Part shown: positions 24,733 through 33,525 of the stretch, one piece after another | How positions within the stretch are numbered: position 1 is the stretch's first letter | Layout of the letters: each line of letters begins with the position of its first letter | NCBI GenBank assembly: GCA_028282545.1 | Contig: JANQHT010000041.1 | Coordinates: 1-40,520, forward strand | Source: Spirochaetales bacterium | GTDB lineage: Bacteria > Spirochaetota > Spirochaetia > DSM-27196 > Alkalispirochaetaceae | Direction: 5' to 3' | DNA length: 40,520 nt | Notes under the pieces: generated by a model | Told to the model about the DNA's origin: nothing | What the model saw: only the letters and a program-made list of their open reading frames with translations | Databases searched by the model: none | Position numbers and translations under genes: made by a program

Positions 24733-25638
24733 ATGATACAGATACCGGAGTACTTCAAAGAGAAGGCGCGCCGCCGGTTCGGTAGTGCAGACCCCCAATG
24801 GATCGAAAATGTACCGGATACGCTGTACGAATGCATAGAAAAATGGCAACTGCGCGAAATCGAAGTCGTGGCCGATCTTTCAATCAATTTCCTATGCTAC
24901 GCGAAATCGTCGTACGGTGATGTGGTTCTCAAGATCGAAGGTCCCCATCCGGAACGGAGAACCGAGATGATCGCGCTGGGGCTGTACAACGGCAGGTACG
25001 CCTGTTGCCCGCTGGAAATAGACTACGAACGTGGAGCGATACTCCTCGAAAGGATACTACCGGGCACCACGCTGCGACGCGGAGCAACCGAAGAAGAACA
25101 GCTCAGGATCGGAGCGCGGCTCATTCGAGACCTCCCCATTCCCGTCGACTCAGACGTCTTGCTGCCTCGGTACCGTGATTGGCTGGACAATGCGGTTCGT
25201 ACCGTGAAAGAGAACCATCGGCCGAGTATGTCATTCAAGAACTCAATCGACGCTGCGGTGGAGCTGGCGGAAGAAATCTCAATGACCGAAGGATACCTCC
25301 TCCACGGCGACCTGCACCACAACAACATTCTGCTGGACTCGAACGGCGAATGGAGAGTCATCGATCCTCAAGGAGTACGTGGGGCGCCGGTGCTTGAATG
25401 TGGTCGGTTCATTCAAAACCACTCGGTCGATGGCGACGACAATCTCTGTCTGGAAAAGGCCCACGCCACCATCAATTATCTATCCGCTGCCCTCGAACAA
25501 TCAAAACGCACGGTGTGGATCGCGTTTTACATCCTCCATGTGCTGAGCTTCTGTTGGGGATACGAGATGAACTACACTCGAGAAGTTCTCGAGCGAGGAG
25601 AAAAAGAATGTGCAGCCATTCTGCACTCGCTCCCGTAG
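24733..25638 (+). CDS. Aminoglycoside/hydroxyurea phosphotransferase-like kinase (APH(6) type)
   Basis: 301 residues. The kinase core has HGDLHHNNIL at 191-200 (Brenner-type catalytic loop) and DPQGV at 211-215 (metal-binding Asp), the pattern of the APH_6_hur family that includes streptomycin 6-phosphotransferases. The N-terminal half has a Lys-bearing strand (VVLKIEGP, near residue 69) for ATP. Whether it acts on an antibiotic or a metabolite cannot be read from sequence. It is transcribed divergently from the ECF operon. A TAAAAT at 24702-24707 could be its -10 box; no convincing -35 box or ribosome-binding site was seen. Confidence 0.78.
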   Translation: MIQIPEYFKEKARRRFGSADPQWIENVPDTLYECIEKWQLREIEVVADLSINFLCYAKSSYGDVVLKIEGPHPERRTEMIALGLYNGRYACCPLEIDYERGAILLERILPGTTLRRGATEEEQLRIGARLIRDLPIPVDSDVLLPRYRDWLDNAVRTVKENHRPSMSFKNSIDAAVELAEEISMTEGYLLHGDLHHNNILLDSNGEWRVIDPQGVRGAPVLECGRFIQNHSVDGDDNLCLEKAHATINYLSAALEQSKRTVWIAFYILHVLSFCWGYEMNYTREVLERGEKECAAILHSLP

Positions 25639-25702
25639 ATCCGGACAACGGATACAGGATCGCCCTTTAGCGGCCGGCGATCACCAAGGTGCTTCGTCTC
25701 TA

Positions 25703-25726
25703 CCAATCCACCAATCCACCAATCCA
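25703..25726 (+). repeat. Three tandem copies of an octamer
   Basis: CCAATCCA occurs three times without gaps in the 144-base spacer between the kinase and nitroreductase genes. The unit is not a multiple of three and no gene crosses it. It could vary in copy number and change spacing upstream of the nitroreductase, or be a trivial slippage product. Confidence 0.85.
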
Positions 25727-25782
25727 CGCTTCGCTCTTTCGGCTGGATTCTCAAGGGTTTTCCGCGTAGATTGTACAAAGCG

Positions 25783-26472
25783 ATGCGAAGTCTTCGATGG
25801 CGGCCCCTGCCGGTCCGCGGTGGCCTTCTCCTCGCCGTCCTGATGCTCTGCGGGGCGCGGGCCGACGCCGAATCCGTCCGGTTGCCGGAGCCGGACCTCG
25901 TGGGTGATATGACTTTGGAGCAGGCGCTCTACTGACGGCGGTCGGTTCGGAGCTTTCAGGACCGCGCGCTTACCTTGGAGCAGGTCGGGCAACTCCTATG
26001 GGCCGTCGGCGGCGTTACCGCCGACGGTGTTTCCGGCCCCACCCGGACCGCGCCGTCGGCAGGCGGGCTCTATCCGATATCTCTCTATCTGGTTGCGGGA
26101 GAAGTCGAAGGGCTTGAGCCCGGCGTCTACGTCTATCGATGGGACAGGCACGACCTCCAACGCATCGCCGCGGGAGATGCGGGGCGGGGGCTTTCGGATG
26201 CGGCGCTGGGACAGCGGGCAGTTGCAGAGGCCCCTGGGAGCATCGTTTTGGGGGCAGCCTACGACAGGACTCGACGCCGCTACGGACGGCGGGGGGTGGA
26301 ACGCTACGTGCACATCGACGCCGGTCACGCGGCGCAGAACGTGGGCCTCCAGGCACAGACGATCGGGCTAACCTCGGTGATGATCGGCGCCTTCGACGAC
26401 AACGCGGTGGCGAACCGTCTCAACCTCCGGACGGTACCGATCTACATCCTTCCGGTCGGATATTCTCGGTAA
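25783..26472 (+). pseudogene. Secreted SagB-type nitroreductase interrupted by in-frame TGA
   Basis: A frame from ATG 25783 encodes a signal-like segment (PLPVRGGLLLAVLMLCGARA), then LPEPDLVGDMTLEQALY, a TGA at 25933-25935 (codon 51), then RRSVRSFQDRALTLEQ and the rest of a SagB/ThcOx-family FMN nitroreductase to 26472. The parts before and after the stop together give the family's usual N-terminus, where RRSVR binds FMN. The downstream piece starting at TTG 25975 would lack this segment. CGA (Arg) to TGA is the simplest cause. Selenocysteine or a sequencing error is possible. No Sec machinery is in the window. Confidence 0.7.
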
Positions 26473-26534
26473 GCCGCTTGAACGGCACCCTGACTCTTCA
26501 CATGTGTTGACACCGGGTTTGTGTGATATCCGAG

Positions 26535-29360
26535 TTAGGCGTTGCGCCCGTGACAGTGTTTGTATTTCTTTCCGCTCCCGCACGGACACGGATCGTTTCT
26601 CCCCACTTTTGGCGTTGACCGCTTGATCTGAACGGTGCGGCCCCCTCCGGGCGGCCCGGAGGGCGCTCGTTCGGCGCGCCGCGCCTGGGAGGCCAGACGA
26701 GTGGCGTCACTCGCACCGGGTGAGGCTCCCGAGGCGCCGGAGGCCGCTGCGGGAGCCGGCGCCCCGGCACCGATCAACTGCAGGTCACGATGGCTCGTTT
26801 GCATTGCCGCGGAAGGCCGCTGACCGGTGGTACGGACCTCCATGCCTTCCGCACGAACCGCGAACATTTTCCGCGCCACGGTCACCCGGATCTCGCCGAG
26901 CATCTCGTCGAACGCCTTGAATCCTTCCAGCTTGTACTCGAGCAAGGGGTTCTTCTGGGCGTAACTGCGCAGGTAGACCGCCTCACGCAACTCGTCGAGG
27001 TTCTCCAGGTGGTTTAACCACCGCTGGTCGATCGTCCGCAGGTACTCGTAGCGAATGATCGCGTTGAAGAGCTCTTCGCCGACCGTGGCCGCTTTGGTTT
27101 TGATTTCGGAGGAGAGGGACGCAACAACGAGACGCCGAATTTCCGTAGGCCCTTTCCCATGGAGCGAGCCGGTATCTTCCGGCCACGAGAAGAGGAGCTG
27201 CTCCCGGAGCGACTCGAGGATCCCGTTGATCTCCGGCGGCGACGCTTCGCTGGACGTCGCGTACTCGTCGAGCGCTTCGTCCAGGACGTCTTCCGCGGTC
27301 TGGAGGATACGCGCGACCAGCGACGTATCACCCATGATCGCGTCGCGCTGTTCGTAGATCACCGACCGCTGTGAGTTGACCACGTCATCGTATTCGAGCA
27401 GGTGTTTGCGGATGTCGAAGTTCCGCTCTTCGACCTTCTTTTGGGCCCGCTCAATGCTTCTCGATATGAGGGGATGGTTGAGCGGCTCCCCGGGCTCCAG
27501 GCCGCGTTGCATGATCGATTTCACGTTGGCCATTCCGCGTCCGAAGAGGCGCATCAGATCGTCGTCCATGGAGATGAAGAACCGCGATTCGCCGGGGTCA
27601 CCCTGGCGCCCGCTCCGCCCTCGCAACTGGTTGTCGATACGGCGTGATTCGTGGCGCTCCGTGCCCAGGACGTAGAGCCCGCCCAGCGATTGCACTTCTT
27701 CGTATTGCGGACGCCACGTGGCGAGTTCACTTCGATACGCCGCGGTGTACGCTTCGGGACCGTCGTCCTCCGTGACGAGACGACGCGCCCGGAACTCCGG
27801 GTTGCCCCCCAGCTTGATGTCCGTCCCGCGTCCCGCCATGTTGGTGGCGATCGTGACGGAACCCCGCGCGCCCGCTTCGGCGATGATCAACGCTTCCCGA
27901 CTGTGCTGTTTTGCGTTGAGTACCTGGTGCGGGATACCCCGCCCTTTGAGCATCGCCGAGAGGCGTTCAGACCGTTCGATCGAGACGGTCCCAACCAGGA
28001 CGGGCTGGCCCTTTTTGTTCAGGCGCTCGATCTCTTCAGCGATGGCCAGGAACTTGTCGTTCTCGGTAGCGAATACCACGTCCTCCTGGTCCATTCGTGC
28101 CACGGGGCGGTTGGTCGGTACCACCACCACGTCGAGACCGTAGATGTTCCCGAACTCCTTCGCCTCCGTTTCCGCGGTTCCCGTCATGCCCGCGATCTTC
28201 GTATAGAGGCGGAAGAAGTTCTGAATCGTTATCGTTGCCAGCGTTCGATTGCGCGCCTGGACGCGGATCCCCTCCTTCGCCTCCAGCGCCTGGTGGAGTC
28301 CGTCCGAATAGCGCCGTCCGGTGAGGATGCGACCGGTAAACTCATCGACGATCTCTACCTTGCCTTCGCGAACGACGTACTGCTGGTCGCGATGGAAGAG
28401 CTTGTGTGACCGCAAGGCCTGCGTGGCGTAGTGGATGTACTCGAAGTTTTCCTGGTCGAAGAGGGAACCGGAGATGATCCGTCGCCCCGCGAGCAGGCGC
28501 TCCAGGCTGTTGAGTCCTTCGTCCGTGAAACTGACGCGCCGACCCTTTTCGTCGAGCTTGTAGTCTCCGACCGGTTCCTCCGGGTAGTCGCCCGTATCCG
28601 GGTCTTTGTCGCATTCGGTGAGTTCCAAGACAACGCGGTTGACCTCGCGGAACCGGCTCGTGTCGTCCGTGGTCTGTCCCGAAATGATCAAGGGCGTCCG
28701 CGCCTCGTCGATCAGGATCGAATCGATTTCGTCTACCACGCAGAAGTTGTGACCCCGTTGAACCTTGTGCGCCGCCGAACGAACCATGTTGTCCCGGAGA
28801 TAATCGAAGCCGAATTCGTTGTTGGTACCGAAGGTGATATCTGCCCGGTACGCCTCGCGGCGCCGCTCCTGGTCCATGCCGGAGAGAATGGGAGCGGCCC
28901 TGACACCTAGGTAGGCGTACACCGGTCCCATCCAGTTGGCGTCGCGCTCGGCAAGGTAGTCGTTGACCGTCACGATATGCACGCCCTGACCGGAGAGCGC
29001 GTTGAGATAGACCGCGGGTACGGACGACAGCGTCTTCCCCTCGCCGGTCTTCATCTCCATGATCCGGCCCTGGTGTAGTACGAGCGCACCGAGGATCTGA
29101 ACATCGTACGGTCGTTCCCCGAGGACGCGCCGTGCCGCTTCCCGTGCCATGGCAAACGCCTCGGGCAGAATGGCGTCGAGTGTCACGCGCTCTTCCGCCA
29201 CCGCGACACGCCACTCCTCGGTGCGCGCCTGCATCTCTTCCCCGGACAGGCGGAGCGCCCACCCCTCGCGGGCGTTGACCTGGTGGAGTAACGGCAGCAA
29301 CTGCTTGAGATCCGCCTTCGCCTTGGACCCGAAGAGTCGCGTGATGATTCTTTCGACCAT
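26535..29360 (-). CDS. secA: SecA, preprotein translocase motor ATPase
   Basis: 941 residues, close to the usual SecA length. Walker A is near residues 102-110 (MKTGEGKT) and the DEAD-like box is in [17 protein letters not shown]. The second nucleotide domain has [14 protein letters not shown] and [11 protein letters not shown] Gly/Ala/Pro-rich linker precedes the C-terminal zinc-binding SEC-C motif ([20 protein letters not shown]). SecA pushes unfolded preproteins through SecYEG. No ribosome-binding site precedes ATG 29360; a good promoter lies directly upstream. Its last 33 coding bases are duplicated at 21237-21269. Confidence 0.98.
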   Translation of the reverse strand: MVERIITRLFGSKAKADLKQLLPLLHQVNAREGWALRLSGEEMQARTEEWRVAVAEERVTLDAILPEAFAMAREAARRVLGERPYDVQILGALVLHQGRIMEMKTGEGKTLSSVPAVYLNALSGQGVHIVTVNDYLAERDANWMGPVYAYLGVRAAPILSGMDQERRREAYRADITFGTNNEFGFDYLRDNMVRSAAHKVQRGHNFCVVDEIDSILIDEARTPLIISGQTTDDTSRFREVNRVVLELTECDKDPDTGDYPEEPVGDYKLDEKGRRVSFTDEGLNSLERLLAGRRIISGSLFDQENFEYIHYATQALRSHKLFHRDQQYVVREGKVEIVDEFTGRILTGRRYSDGLHQALEAKEGIRVQARNRTLATITIQNFFRLYTKIAGMTGTAETEAKEFGNIYGLDVVVVPTNRPVARMDQEDVVFATENDKFLAIAEEIERLNKKGQPVLVGTVSIERSERLSAMLKGRGIPHQVLNAKQHSREALIIAEAGARGSVTIATNMAGRGTDIKLGGNPEFRARRLVTEDDGPEAYTAAYRSELATWRPQYEEVQSLGGLYVLGTERHESRRIDNQLRGRSGRQGDPGESRFFISMDDDLMRLFGRGMANVKSIMQRGLEPGEPLNHPLISRSIERAQKKVEERNFDIRKHLLEYDDVVNSQRSVIYEQRDAIMGDTSLVARILQTAEDVLDEALDEYATSSEASPPEINGILESLREQLLFSWPEDTGSLHGKGPTEIRRLVVASLSSEIKTKAATVGEELFNAIIRYEYLRTIDQRWLNHLENLDELREAVYLRSYAQKNPLLEYKLEGFKAFDEMLGEIRVTVARKMFAVRAEGMEVRTTGQRPSAAMQTSHRDLQLIGAGAPAPAAASGASGASPGASDATRLASQARRAERAPSGPPGGGRTVQIKRSTPKVGRNDPCPCGSGKKYKHCHGRNA
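26536..26568 (+). repeat. Right copy of secA-tail direct repeat (3' end of secA)
   Basis: This is the functional copy, encoding the end of the SecA SEC-C motif on the minus strand. It matches 21237-21269 at 31 of 33 positions. All observed differences within the block are transitions. Confidence 0.85.
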
Positions 29361-29367
29361 TCAGTTC

Positions 29368-29396
29368 AATGTAGTAGCGGGCCTTTGGACGGTCAA
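29368..29396 (-). promoter_or_regulatory. Sigma-70-type promoter of secA
   Basis: Minus strand: TTGACC (29396-29391), a 17-base spacer, and TACATT (29373-29368). Seven bases follow before the secA ATG, so the predicted transcription start coincides with the start codon. No Shine-Dalgarno sequence is present. The -35 box lies back-to-back with that of the divergent lipoprotein gene. Confidence 0.65.
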
Positions 29397-29405
29397 GTTG
29401 TTTTG

Positions 29406-29434
29406 TTGACAGCGCCAGACGCGGGAGATACCAT
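29406..29434 (+). promoter_or_regulatory. Sigma-70-type promoter of the lipoprotein operon
   Basis: TTGACA (29406-29411, perfect), a 17-base spacer, and TACCAT (29429-29434). ATG 29444 lies only 9 bases after the -10 box, which leaves at most a leader of two or three bases. No ribosome-binding site precedes the ATG. Confidence 0.68.
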
Positions 29435-29443
29435 CATCGTTCC

Positions 29444-30646
29444 ATGCTCTCCTGTCGTGCACCCCTGGCAGTGATGGTTCTCCCGGCCCTCGCGCTTCTC
29501 TGGGCGTGCGATGGATCCTCAACTTCCGTCCTGGAGCGGGAGAACCTCTTTCGCCTCGAAATTGGACGGCTTGAAGACCAACTTGACCTCTTTGCGATCG
29601 ACGGCGTGCTTCCGCCGGAGAAGAATCGCGTGGTGATGCGGGACGGGCTCTTTTTCGTCTCCAACGGCGTCAGCAACAAGATCATGGTCTTCAACTCGTA
29701 CGGCGACCTCCTCAGTCTCTACTACCGCCCCGACGCAAACCCGGAACCGGTGTCCCTGGCGATCGTCGACGACGCCGACGGAGCGGAATCTACCCGGTTT
29801 GCCGTCCCGTACCCCTTCCGCCGGACCGGCGAAATCGCCGTTGACCGGAACAAGTCGATCGCAATCGTGGATCGCCTTTCCATTGAACGCACCGTGGACG
29901 ACACCGAACTCGGTGTCCGCCTGGACAACGTGGTGCTCCGATTCGACGACAACGGTCGTTTTATCGACTATCTTGGGCAGGAGGGCGTGGGCGGCACCCC
30001 GTTCCCGGTGATCGATGCCATGCGATATAACGCATTCGATGAATTGACCGTCGTTTGTACTACCACGCGGAGCCGGATCGTCTACGTCTATACCGCCGAG
30101 GGTGATCTCATGTATCGCGCGGAGATTCGCTTCGACCGGCTGCCGGTACCGGCGCCGGACAGCGATGACGTGGCTGTTCTCGACGAGGTCGTCCCCGGCT
30201 ACGATCGTCGCGAGGTGTTCCTCAAGGTCTCCTATTTCCGACCAAGCATCGACGATCAGACCGGCAAGCAGTACGGGATCTATTTCGATCACGCTCGTAT
30301 CTATTGGATCAACCTCGATACGGGACTGTACGAAGGATACGTAACGATACCCGACGCAAACGACGCGCAATACGAGCTGCTTGGAGTCGCCCGCAACGAC
30401 CAGATGTTCCTTGCAGCGCGTACCGAGGAGGGCGCCACGGAACTGGTCATCCTCAACGCGGAGGGCAGGGTCGTACGGCGGCGAACTCTCGATATTGACG
30501 AGATCGACCTGGTTCAACGACAACTCCACCTGGACGCCTCGGGTATTTTGAGCGCCATGCTGGTCTATTCCGACCGGGTTGAGTTATCGTGGTGGCGTAC
30601 GGATCGGCTATTGCAGCGGGGAATCGGATTTGATCGTAACCAATAG
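29444..30646 (+). CDS. Spirochaetal lipoprotein with beta-propeller-like repeats, unknown function
   Basis: 400 residues. An N-terminal signal with a lipobox ends at Cys22 (LALLWAC), so the mature protein is probably a lipid-anchored periplasmic or outer-membrane-linked protein. The body has repeated beta-strand patterns (VMRDGLFFVSNGVSNKIMVF; GEIAVDRNKSIAIVDRL; MFLAARTEEGATELVILNAE) suggesting a six-bladed propeller. The mature start ERENLFRLEIGRLEDQLDLF resembles the LIC_12708 family of spirochaetes, from memory. It heads an operon whose second gene overlaps it. The shorter start at 29474 would remove the charged part of the signal peptide and is less likely. Confidence 0.8.
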   Translation: MLSCRAPLAVMVLPALALLWACDGSSTSVLERENLFRLEIGRLEDQLDLFAIDGVLPPEKNRVVMRDGLFFVSNGVSNKIMVFNSYGDLLSLYYRPDANPEPVSLAIVDDADGAESTRFAVPYPFRRTGEIAVDRNKSIAIVDRLSIERTVDDTELGVRLDNVVLRFDDNGRFIDYLGQEGVGGTPFPVIDAMRYNAFDELTVVCTTTRSRIVYVYTAEGDLMYRAEIRFDRLPVPAPDSDDVAVLDEVVPGYDRREVFLKVSYFRPSIDDQTGKQYGIYFDHARIYWINLDTGLYEGYVTIPDANDAQYELLGVARNDQMFLAARTEEGATELVILNAEGRVVRRRTLDIDEIDLVQRQLHLDASGILSAMLVYSDRVELSWWRTDRLLQRGIGFDRNQ

Positions 30647-32129
30647 GCAAATGATCGAGATCGACGCCCGGGCGCAGCGGGAATACGGCATACCCGGCGC
30701 GCTCCTCATGGAGACGGCGGGCCGGCGCGCCTGGGATCTGCTCGCACATACAGGGGTGGACGGCCCGTGCGTGTTCGTGTGCGGTCCGGGCAACAACGGC
30801 GGCGACGCGCTTGTCATGGCCCGTTCCGCGGTGGAGGCGGGCGTCCTCGGTGTGTCAATCGTTCTTATGCGGGAACGCCTGTCGGAACTGGCGGCGAAGC
30901 AACTCGGATTATGCACGGCCGTTGGAATCGAAACGCTCGCCTGGACGTCGGACCAGCCCACGTGCCGCGATCGTATTGCCGACGCCGCCTTCGTAATCGA
31001 CGGCCTCTTCGGTGCCGGCCTCCGTTCCGCGGTTCGGGACCCGGGAAGGGCGGTGATCGAGGCGATCGGAGCATCGCCGGGGCGCATCGTCTCCATAGAT
31101 CTCCCGAGCGGGCTCCACGACGAGTGGTCACCGGATGATCCGGCGGTCTTCGCCGATATGACCGTTGTGACCGGTCTCTACCGGGAGATCCACTTCACAC
31201 CGGGCGCCCGCGCGCATTGTGGAGAACTTCATCGCGTCGATCCCGGGTTTCCGGCGGCGCTCATACAAACGGCGCCGGACGCATCAAGGAGCGCCCGGCT
31301 CGTGGATCGCGGCCCGGTCCTCCCACCGCTCGATCCGGACGCGTACAAATCGACCCGCGGGAAGTGCGTGATTATCGGCGGCGCGCCGGGAACGAGCGGG
31401 GCCCCCATTCTTTCCGGTATTGCCGCATTGCACGCCCGGGCGGGAATGGTTCGCCTCATCTCCGATCCCGAAACGTGCCGAACGGCCGTGGCCGCCGAAC
31501 CGTCTCTTATGACCGGCGATCCCGACGCGGTTGTACGCGACCTCCGGTGGGCTGACGCGCTTCTGGTTGGCCCGGGCTGGACGGATGCTACTGTCGACGA
31601 TCTTTCAAGGATCTTGTCCGCCGCAAGGGAAGCGTCGTTGCCGGTGGTCATCGATGCAAGCGCACTTTCGCTGGTTGCCGCTCTTTTGCGCGACGGCGCC
31701 GTTGGGTCGATCCTTTGGGAGCGCACGGTCCTCACGCCGCACCTGGGCGAATTTGCGACGCTCACGGGGAGCGACATAGCCGCGGTGAGATCGCGCCCTT
31801 TTGCACTGTTGCGCTCCTTCCGCGAAACCGTACCGGCCACCGTGGTCCTCAAGAGTTCGGTGACATATGTAACCGGTCCGGACGGCACGGCCGTCGTCGA
31901 CGGCCGCACACCGGCACTCGGAACGGCCGGCAGCGGTGACGTCCTGGCGGGGATCATCATCGCCCTCTGCGCTCAGGGGCTCTCCCCTGACGCGGCCGCC
32001 CGGGAAGGGGTGCTCCTTCATCTTGCTGCCGGCCGTTCTATGGTATCCACGCACGGTTTCGGGACGGCCGCCACCTTGGCGCGAACGGTTGGCGTCGTGG
32101 CGGCCCACCATGAGGTACAAGCGCGGTGA
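30630..32129 (+). CDS. nnr: Bifunctional NAD(P)H-hydrate repair enzyme (epimerase plus dehydratase)
   Basis: About 499 residues. The N-terminal YjeF epimerase domain (residues 1-215) has GPGNNGGDALVMAR and DGLFGAGL. The C-terminal ribokinase-like dehydratase domain (from about 225) has GAPGTSGAPILSG, then VLTPHLGEFATLTG, and GTAGSGDVLAGIIIALCAQG near the ATP/ADP site. It repairs hydrated NADH and NADPH. TTG 30630 gives the family-typical start (IVTNRQMIEIDARAQREYGI) and overlaps the lipoprotein gene by 17 bases. ATG 30651 is an alternative. Confidence 0.94.
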   Translation: MIVTNRQMIEIDARAQREYGIPGALLMETAGRRAWDLLAHTGVDGPCVFVCGPGNNGGDALVMARSAVEAGVLGVSIVLMRERLSELAAKQLGLCTAVGIETLAWTSDQPTCRDRIADAAFVIDGLFGAGLRSAVRDPGRAVIEAIGASPGRIVSIDLPSGLHDEWSPDDPAVFADMTVVTGLYREIHFTPGARAHCGELHRVDPGFPAALIQTAPDASRSARLVDRGPVLPPLDPDAYKSTRGKCVIIGGAPGTSGAPILSGIAALHARAGMVRLISDPETCRTAVAAEPSLMTGDPDAVVRDLRWADALLVGPGWTDATVDDLSRILSAAREASLPVVIDASALSLVAALLRDGAVGSILWERTVLTPHLGEFATLTGSDIAAVRSRPFALLRSFRETVPATVVLKSSVTYVTGPDGTAVVDGRTPALGTAGSGDVLAGIIIALCAQGLSPDAAAREGVLLHLAAGRSMVSTHGFGTAATLARTVGVVAAHHEVQAR

Positions 32130-32659
32130 AACCTTTGGGCGGCGAAGAGGTCCGGGAAAAGGGCCCACGGACGGCGTTTCACTACTCGCGGGAAGAGCGC
32201 CTATCGATGCGCCAGGGAGAACCAAACGAGAGTCCGAAGCGGTGGCTCCGGGGCAACCGCCACCTAATCATCACGTTCATCGACCTTGTTATCGTTCTCG
32301 GGCTTCTGCTCTTGTACCTCTTTTTCCTCCGTCCCGCGGCAGCGCGGGCAAACGTCGGAGATTTCCGTATAACCGGCCGCGCCTTTGCCTACGGCCAAGA
32401 GACGCTCGTCACGCTTACAATCGTATCCCGGGAACGAGCGGACACGGCGGCAGCAGAGACCGCCCGCATCGCCACGCGGCAGGTGCAGATAGACGCGGCG
32501 GGTGAAACGTTCTACGAACTCCTGCCCGCGCCGGGAGAGGAGCTGCGCGTACGATTCGCGGTACCCGGTGCAGCGCGTGAGAGTATTCAGTTCCGATTCA
32601 CCGTCGGAGCCGACTCGGGTCGGATGACGCTCCAGGTGGTGGAAGAAAACGTTGACTGA
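32126..32659 (+). CDS. Single-pass membrane protein of unknown function
   Basis: 177 residues from GTG 32126, which overlaps the nnr stop (GTGA). The N-terminal 45 residues are charged and probably cytoplasmic. One transmembrane helix follows at about 47-67 (IITFIDLVIVLGLLLLYLFF). The C-terminal 105 residues form a beta-rich domain that would be periplasmic. No family is recognised. A promoter for the next gene lies across its stop codon. Confidence 0.7.
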   Translation: MKPLGGEEVREKGPRTAFHYSREERLSMRQGEPNESPKRWLRGNRHLIITFIDLVIVLGLLLLYLFFLRPAAARANVGDFRITGRAFAYGQETLVTLTIVSRERADTAAAETARIATRQVQIDAAGETFYELLPAPGEELRVRFAVPGAARESIQFRFTVGADSGRMTLQVVEENVD

Positions 32660-32680
32660 GCCCCGCCATTCATCTACAGT
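32652..32680 (+). promoter_or_regulatory. Internal sigma-70-type promoter with start codon at the predicted transcription start
   Basis: TTGACT (32652-32657), a 17-base spacer, and TACAGT (32675-32680). Six bases separate the -10 box from ATG 32687, so the predicted +1 is the A of the start codon. No ribosome-binding site is present. It overlaps the end of the preceding gene. Confidence 0.62.
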
Positions 32681-32686
32681 GAATCC

Positions 32687-33100
32687 ATGCATCAGATCTA
32701 TTTCCTGTCGATCCTGAGCAATATCGTCGCGGGCCTCGCGCTCGGATACGATCGTCTGAAGACGCCCTTGAGGCTCGATACCGTATTCGATGAGGAACTC
32801 TTTGCACAGCCCGGCGTTCGCCTGTCGATTGGATTGGTTGCGTTTGTCGTCGGGTTTCTGAAGCTGCTCTCGGTCACGCCCGGAGATGTTGCCGTTATTG
32901 GAGACCTGCTCCCGGCCGCGGCGGGCCTGTTGATGGGGTTTGCCCTTGTTTTCGACTACTACCAGGAGCGCGTTGCGGTGCGCAGCGGCACCATCGAGTC
33001 TATCCAGGGCCTGGTGAGCCGCTACGGCGCCACCCTCGGTACGGCCGGAATCGTCGTGGCGGTTGTCCACTTCTTCCTCTTTCGGGTCCTCTTCCTGTAA
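32687..33100 (+). CDS. Small polytopic membrane protein of unknown function
   Basis: 137 residues with three to four hydrophobic helices (about 3-22, 46-65, 70-90 and 115-135) and a short polar loop after the first helix (YDRLKTPLRLDTVFDEEL). No family is recognised; the order next to a lipoprotein, nnr and mutT looks spirochaete-specific. It has its own likely promoter and probably begins a leaderless transcript that continues into mutT and the PgeF gene. Confidence 0.75.
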   Translation: MHQIYFLSILSNIVAGLALGYDRLKTPLRLDTVFDEELFAQPGVRLSIGLVAFVVGFLKLLSVTPGDVAVIGDLLPAAAGLLMGFALVFDYYQERVAVRSGTIESIQGLVSRYGATLGTAGIVVAVVHFFLFRVLFL

Positions 33101-33114
33101 CCCCGCCGCACCAG

Positions 33115-33525
33115 GTGCACTATCATCGCGTACAGGGACGCATCGTAACTACCGCCGGGATTGCGCGGCGCGAAGGAAAGCTGTTTCTCGCACGCCGCTC
33201 CTCCGGCGGTTCCGAACATGGCAAGTGGGAGTTCCCCGGCGGCAAGTGCGACGCCCATGAAACGCTCCAGGGGTGTCTGGCCCGGGAGTTCGTCGAAGAG
33301 TTCGAGATCGACGTACGGGTCGGCGAGGAGATAGGTCGCGTAGCCTTTGAGCACGAAGGTGAACCCTTCGTCCTGGTGGGGATCGGAATCGAGCTGCAGG
33401 AAGATCCCGAGGTGCTGCGGGAACATAGCGAATGGGGCTGGTACACCGCCGACGAGGCGGTAACGCTCGATCTGACCGATTCCGACCGCGCTCTCCTCGC
33501 GATGGTTCCGCGGTCGCCACCATGA
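33115..33525 (+). CDS. MutT-like Nudix hydrolase
   Basis: 136 residues. The Nudix box runs from G43 to I65: G43, E49, R57-E58, E61-E62, with Glu64 where the consensus has Gly. WEFPGGK just before it is typical of 8-oxo-dGTP diphosphatases of the MutT/NUDT1 sort. The predicted activity is removal of damaged nucleotides from the pool; exact substrate is inferred. GTG 33115 lacks a clear ribosome-binding site and lies 14 bases after the previous stop. The stop overlaps the start of the next gene. Confidence 0.88.
   Translation: MHYHRVQGRIVTTAGIARREGKLFLARRSSGGSEHGKWEFPGGKCDAHETLQGCLAREFVEEFEIDVRVGEEIGRVAFEHEGEPFVLVGIGIELQEDPEVLREHSEWGWYTADEAVTLDLTDSDRALLAMVPRSPP

Larger units (their letters stand above)
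21237..26568. other. Candidate small genomic island between secA-tail repeats
   Basis: The 5.3-kb block between the two secA-tail repeats holds an ECF-type transporter, an APH(6)-like kinase and a broken nitroreductase. None of them relates to the flagellar, cell-wall or secretion genes on either side. Duplication of a gene's 3' end at both edges is the usual mark of insertion at that gene's end. No integrase, transposase or tRNA is inside, so the mechanism is unknown and the call rests on repeats and gene content. Confidence 0.45.

Noticed and set aside
25658..25682. Hairpin GATCGCC/GGCGATC after the kinase gene as a terminator
   Set aside because: Only 7 bp with an 11-base loop and no following T-run.
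25703..25726. Short tandem repeat considered as a CRISPR fragment
   Set aside because: Copies are directly adjacent without spacers and only 8 bases long.
26508..26530. TTGACA-like sequence between the nitroreductase and secA as a promoter
   Set aside because: No -10 box at a suitable distance and no gene downstream on that strand.
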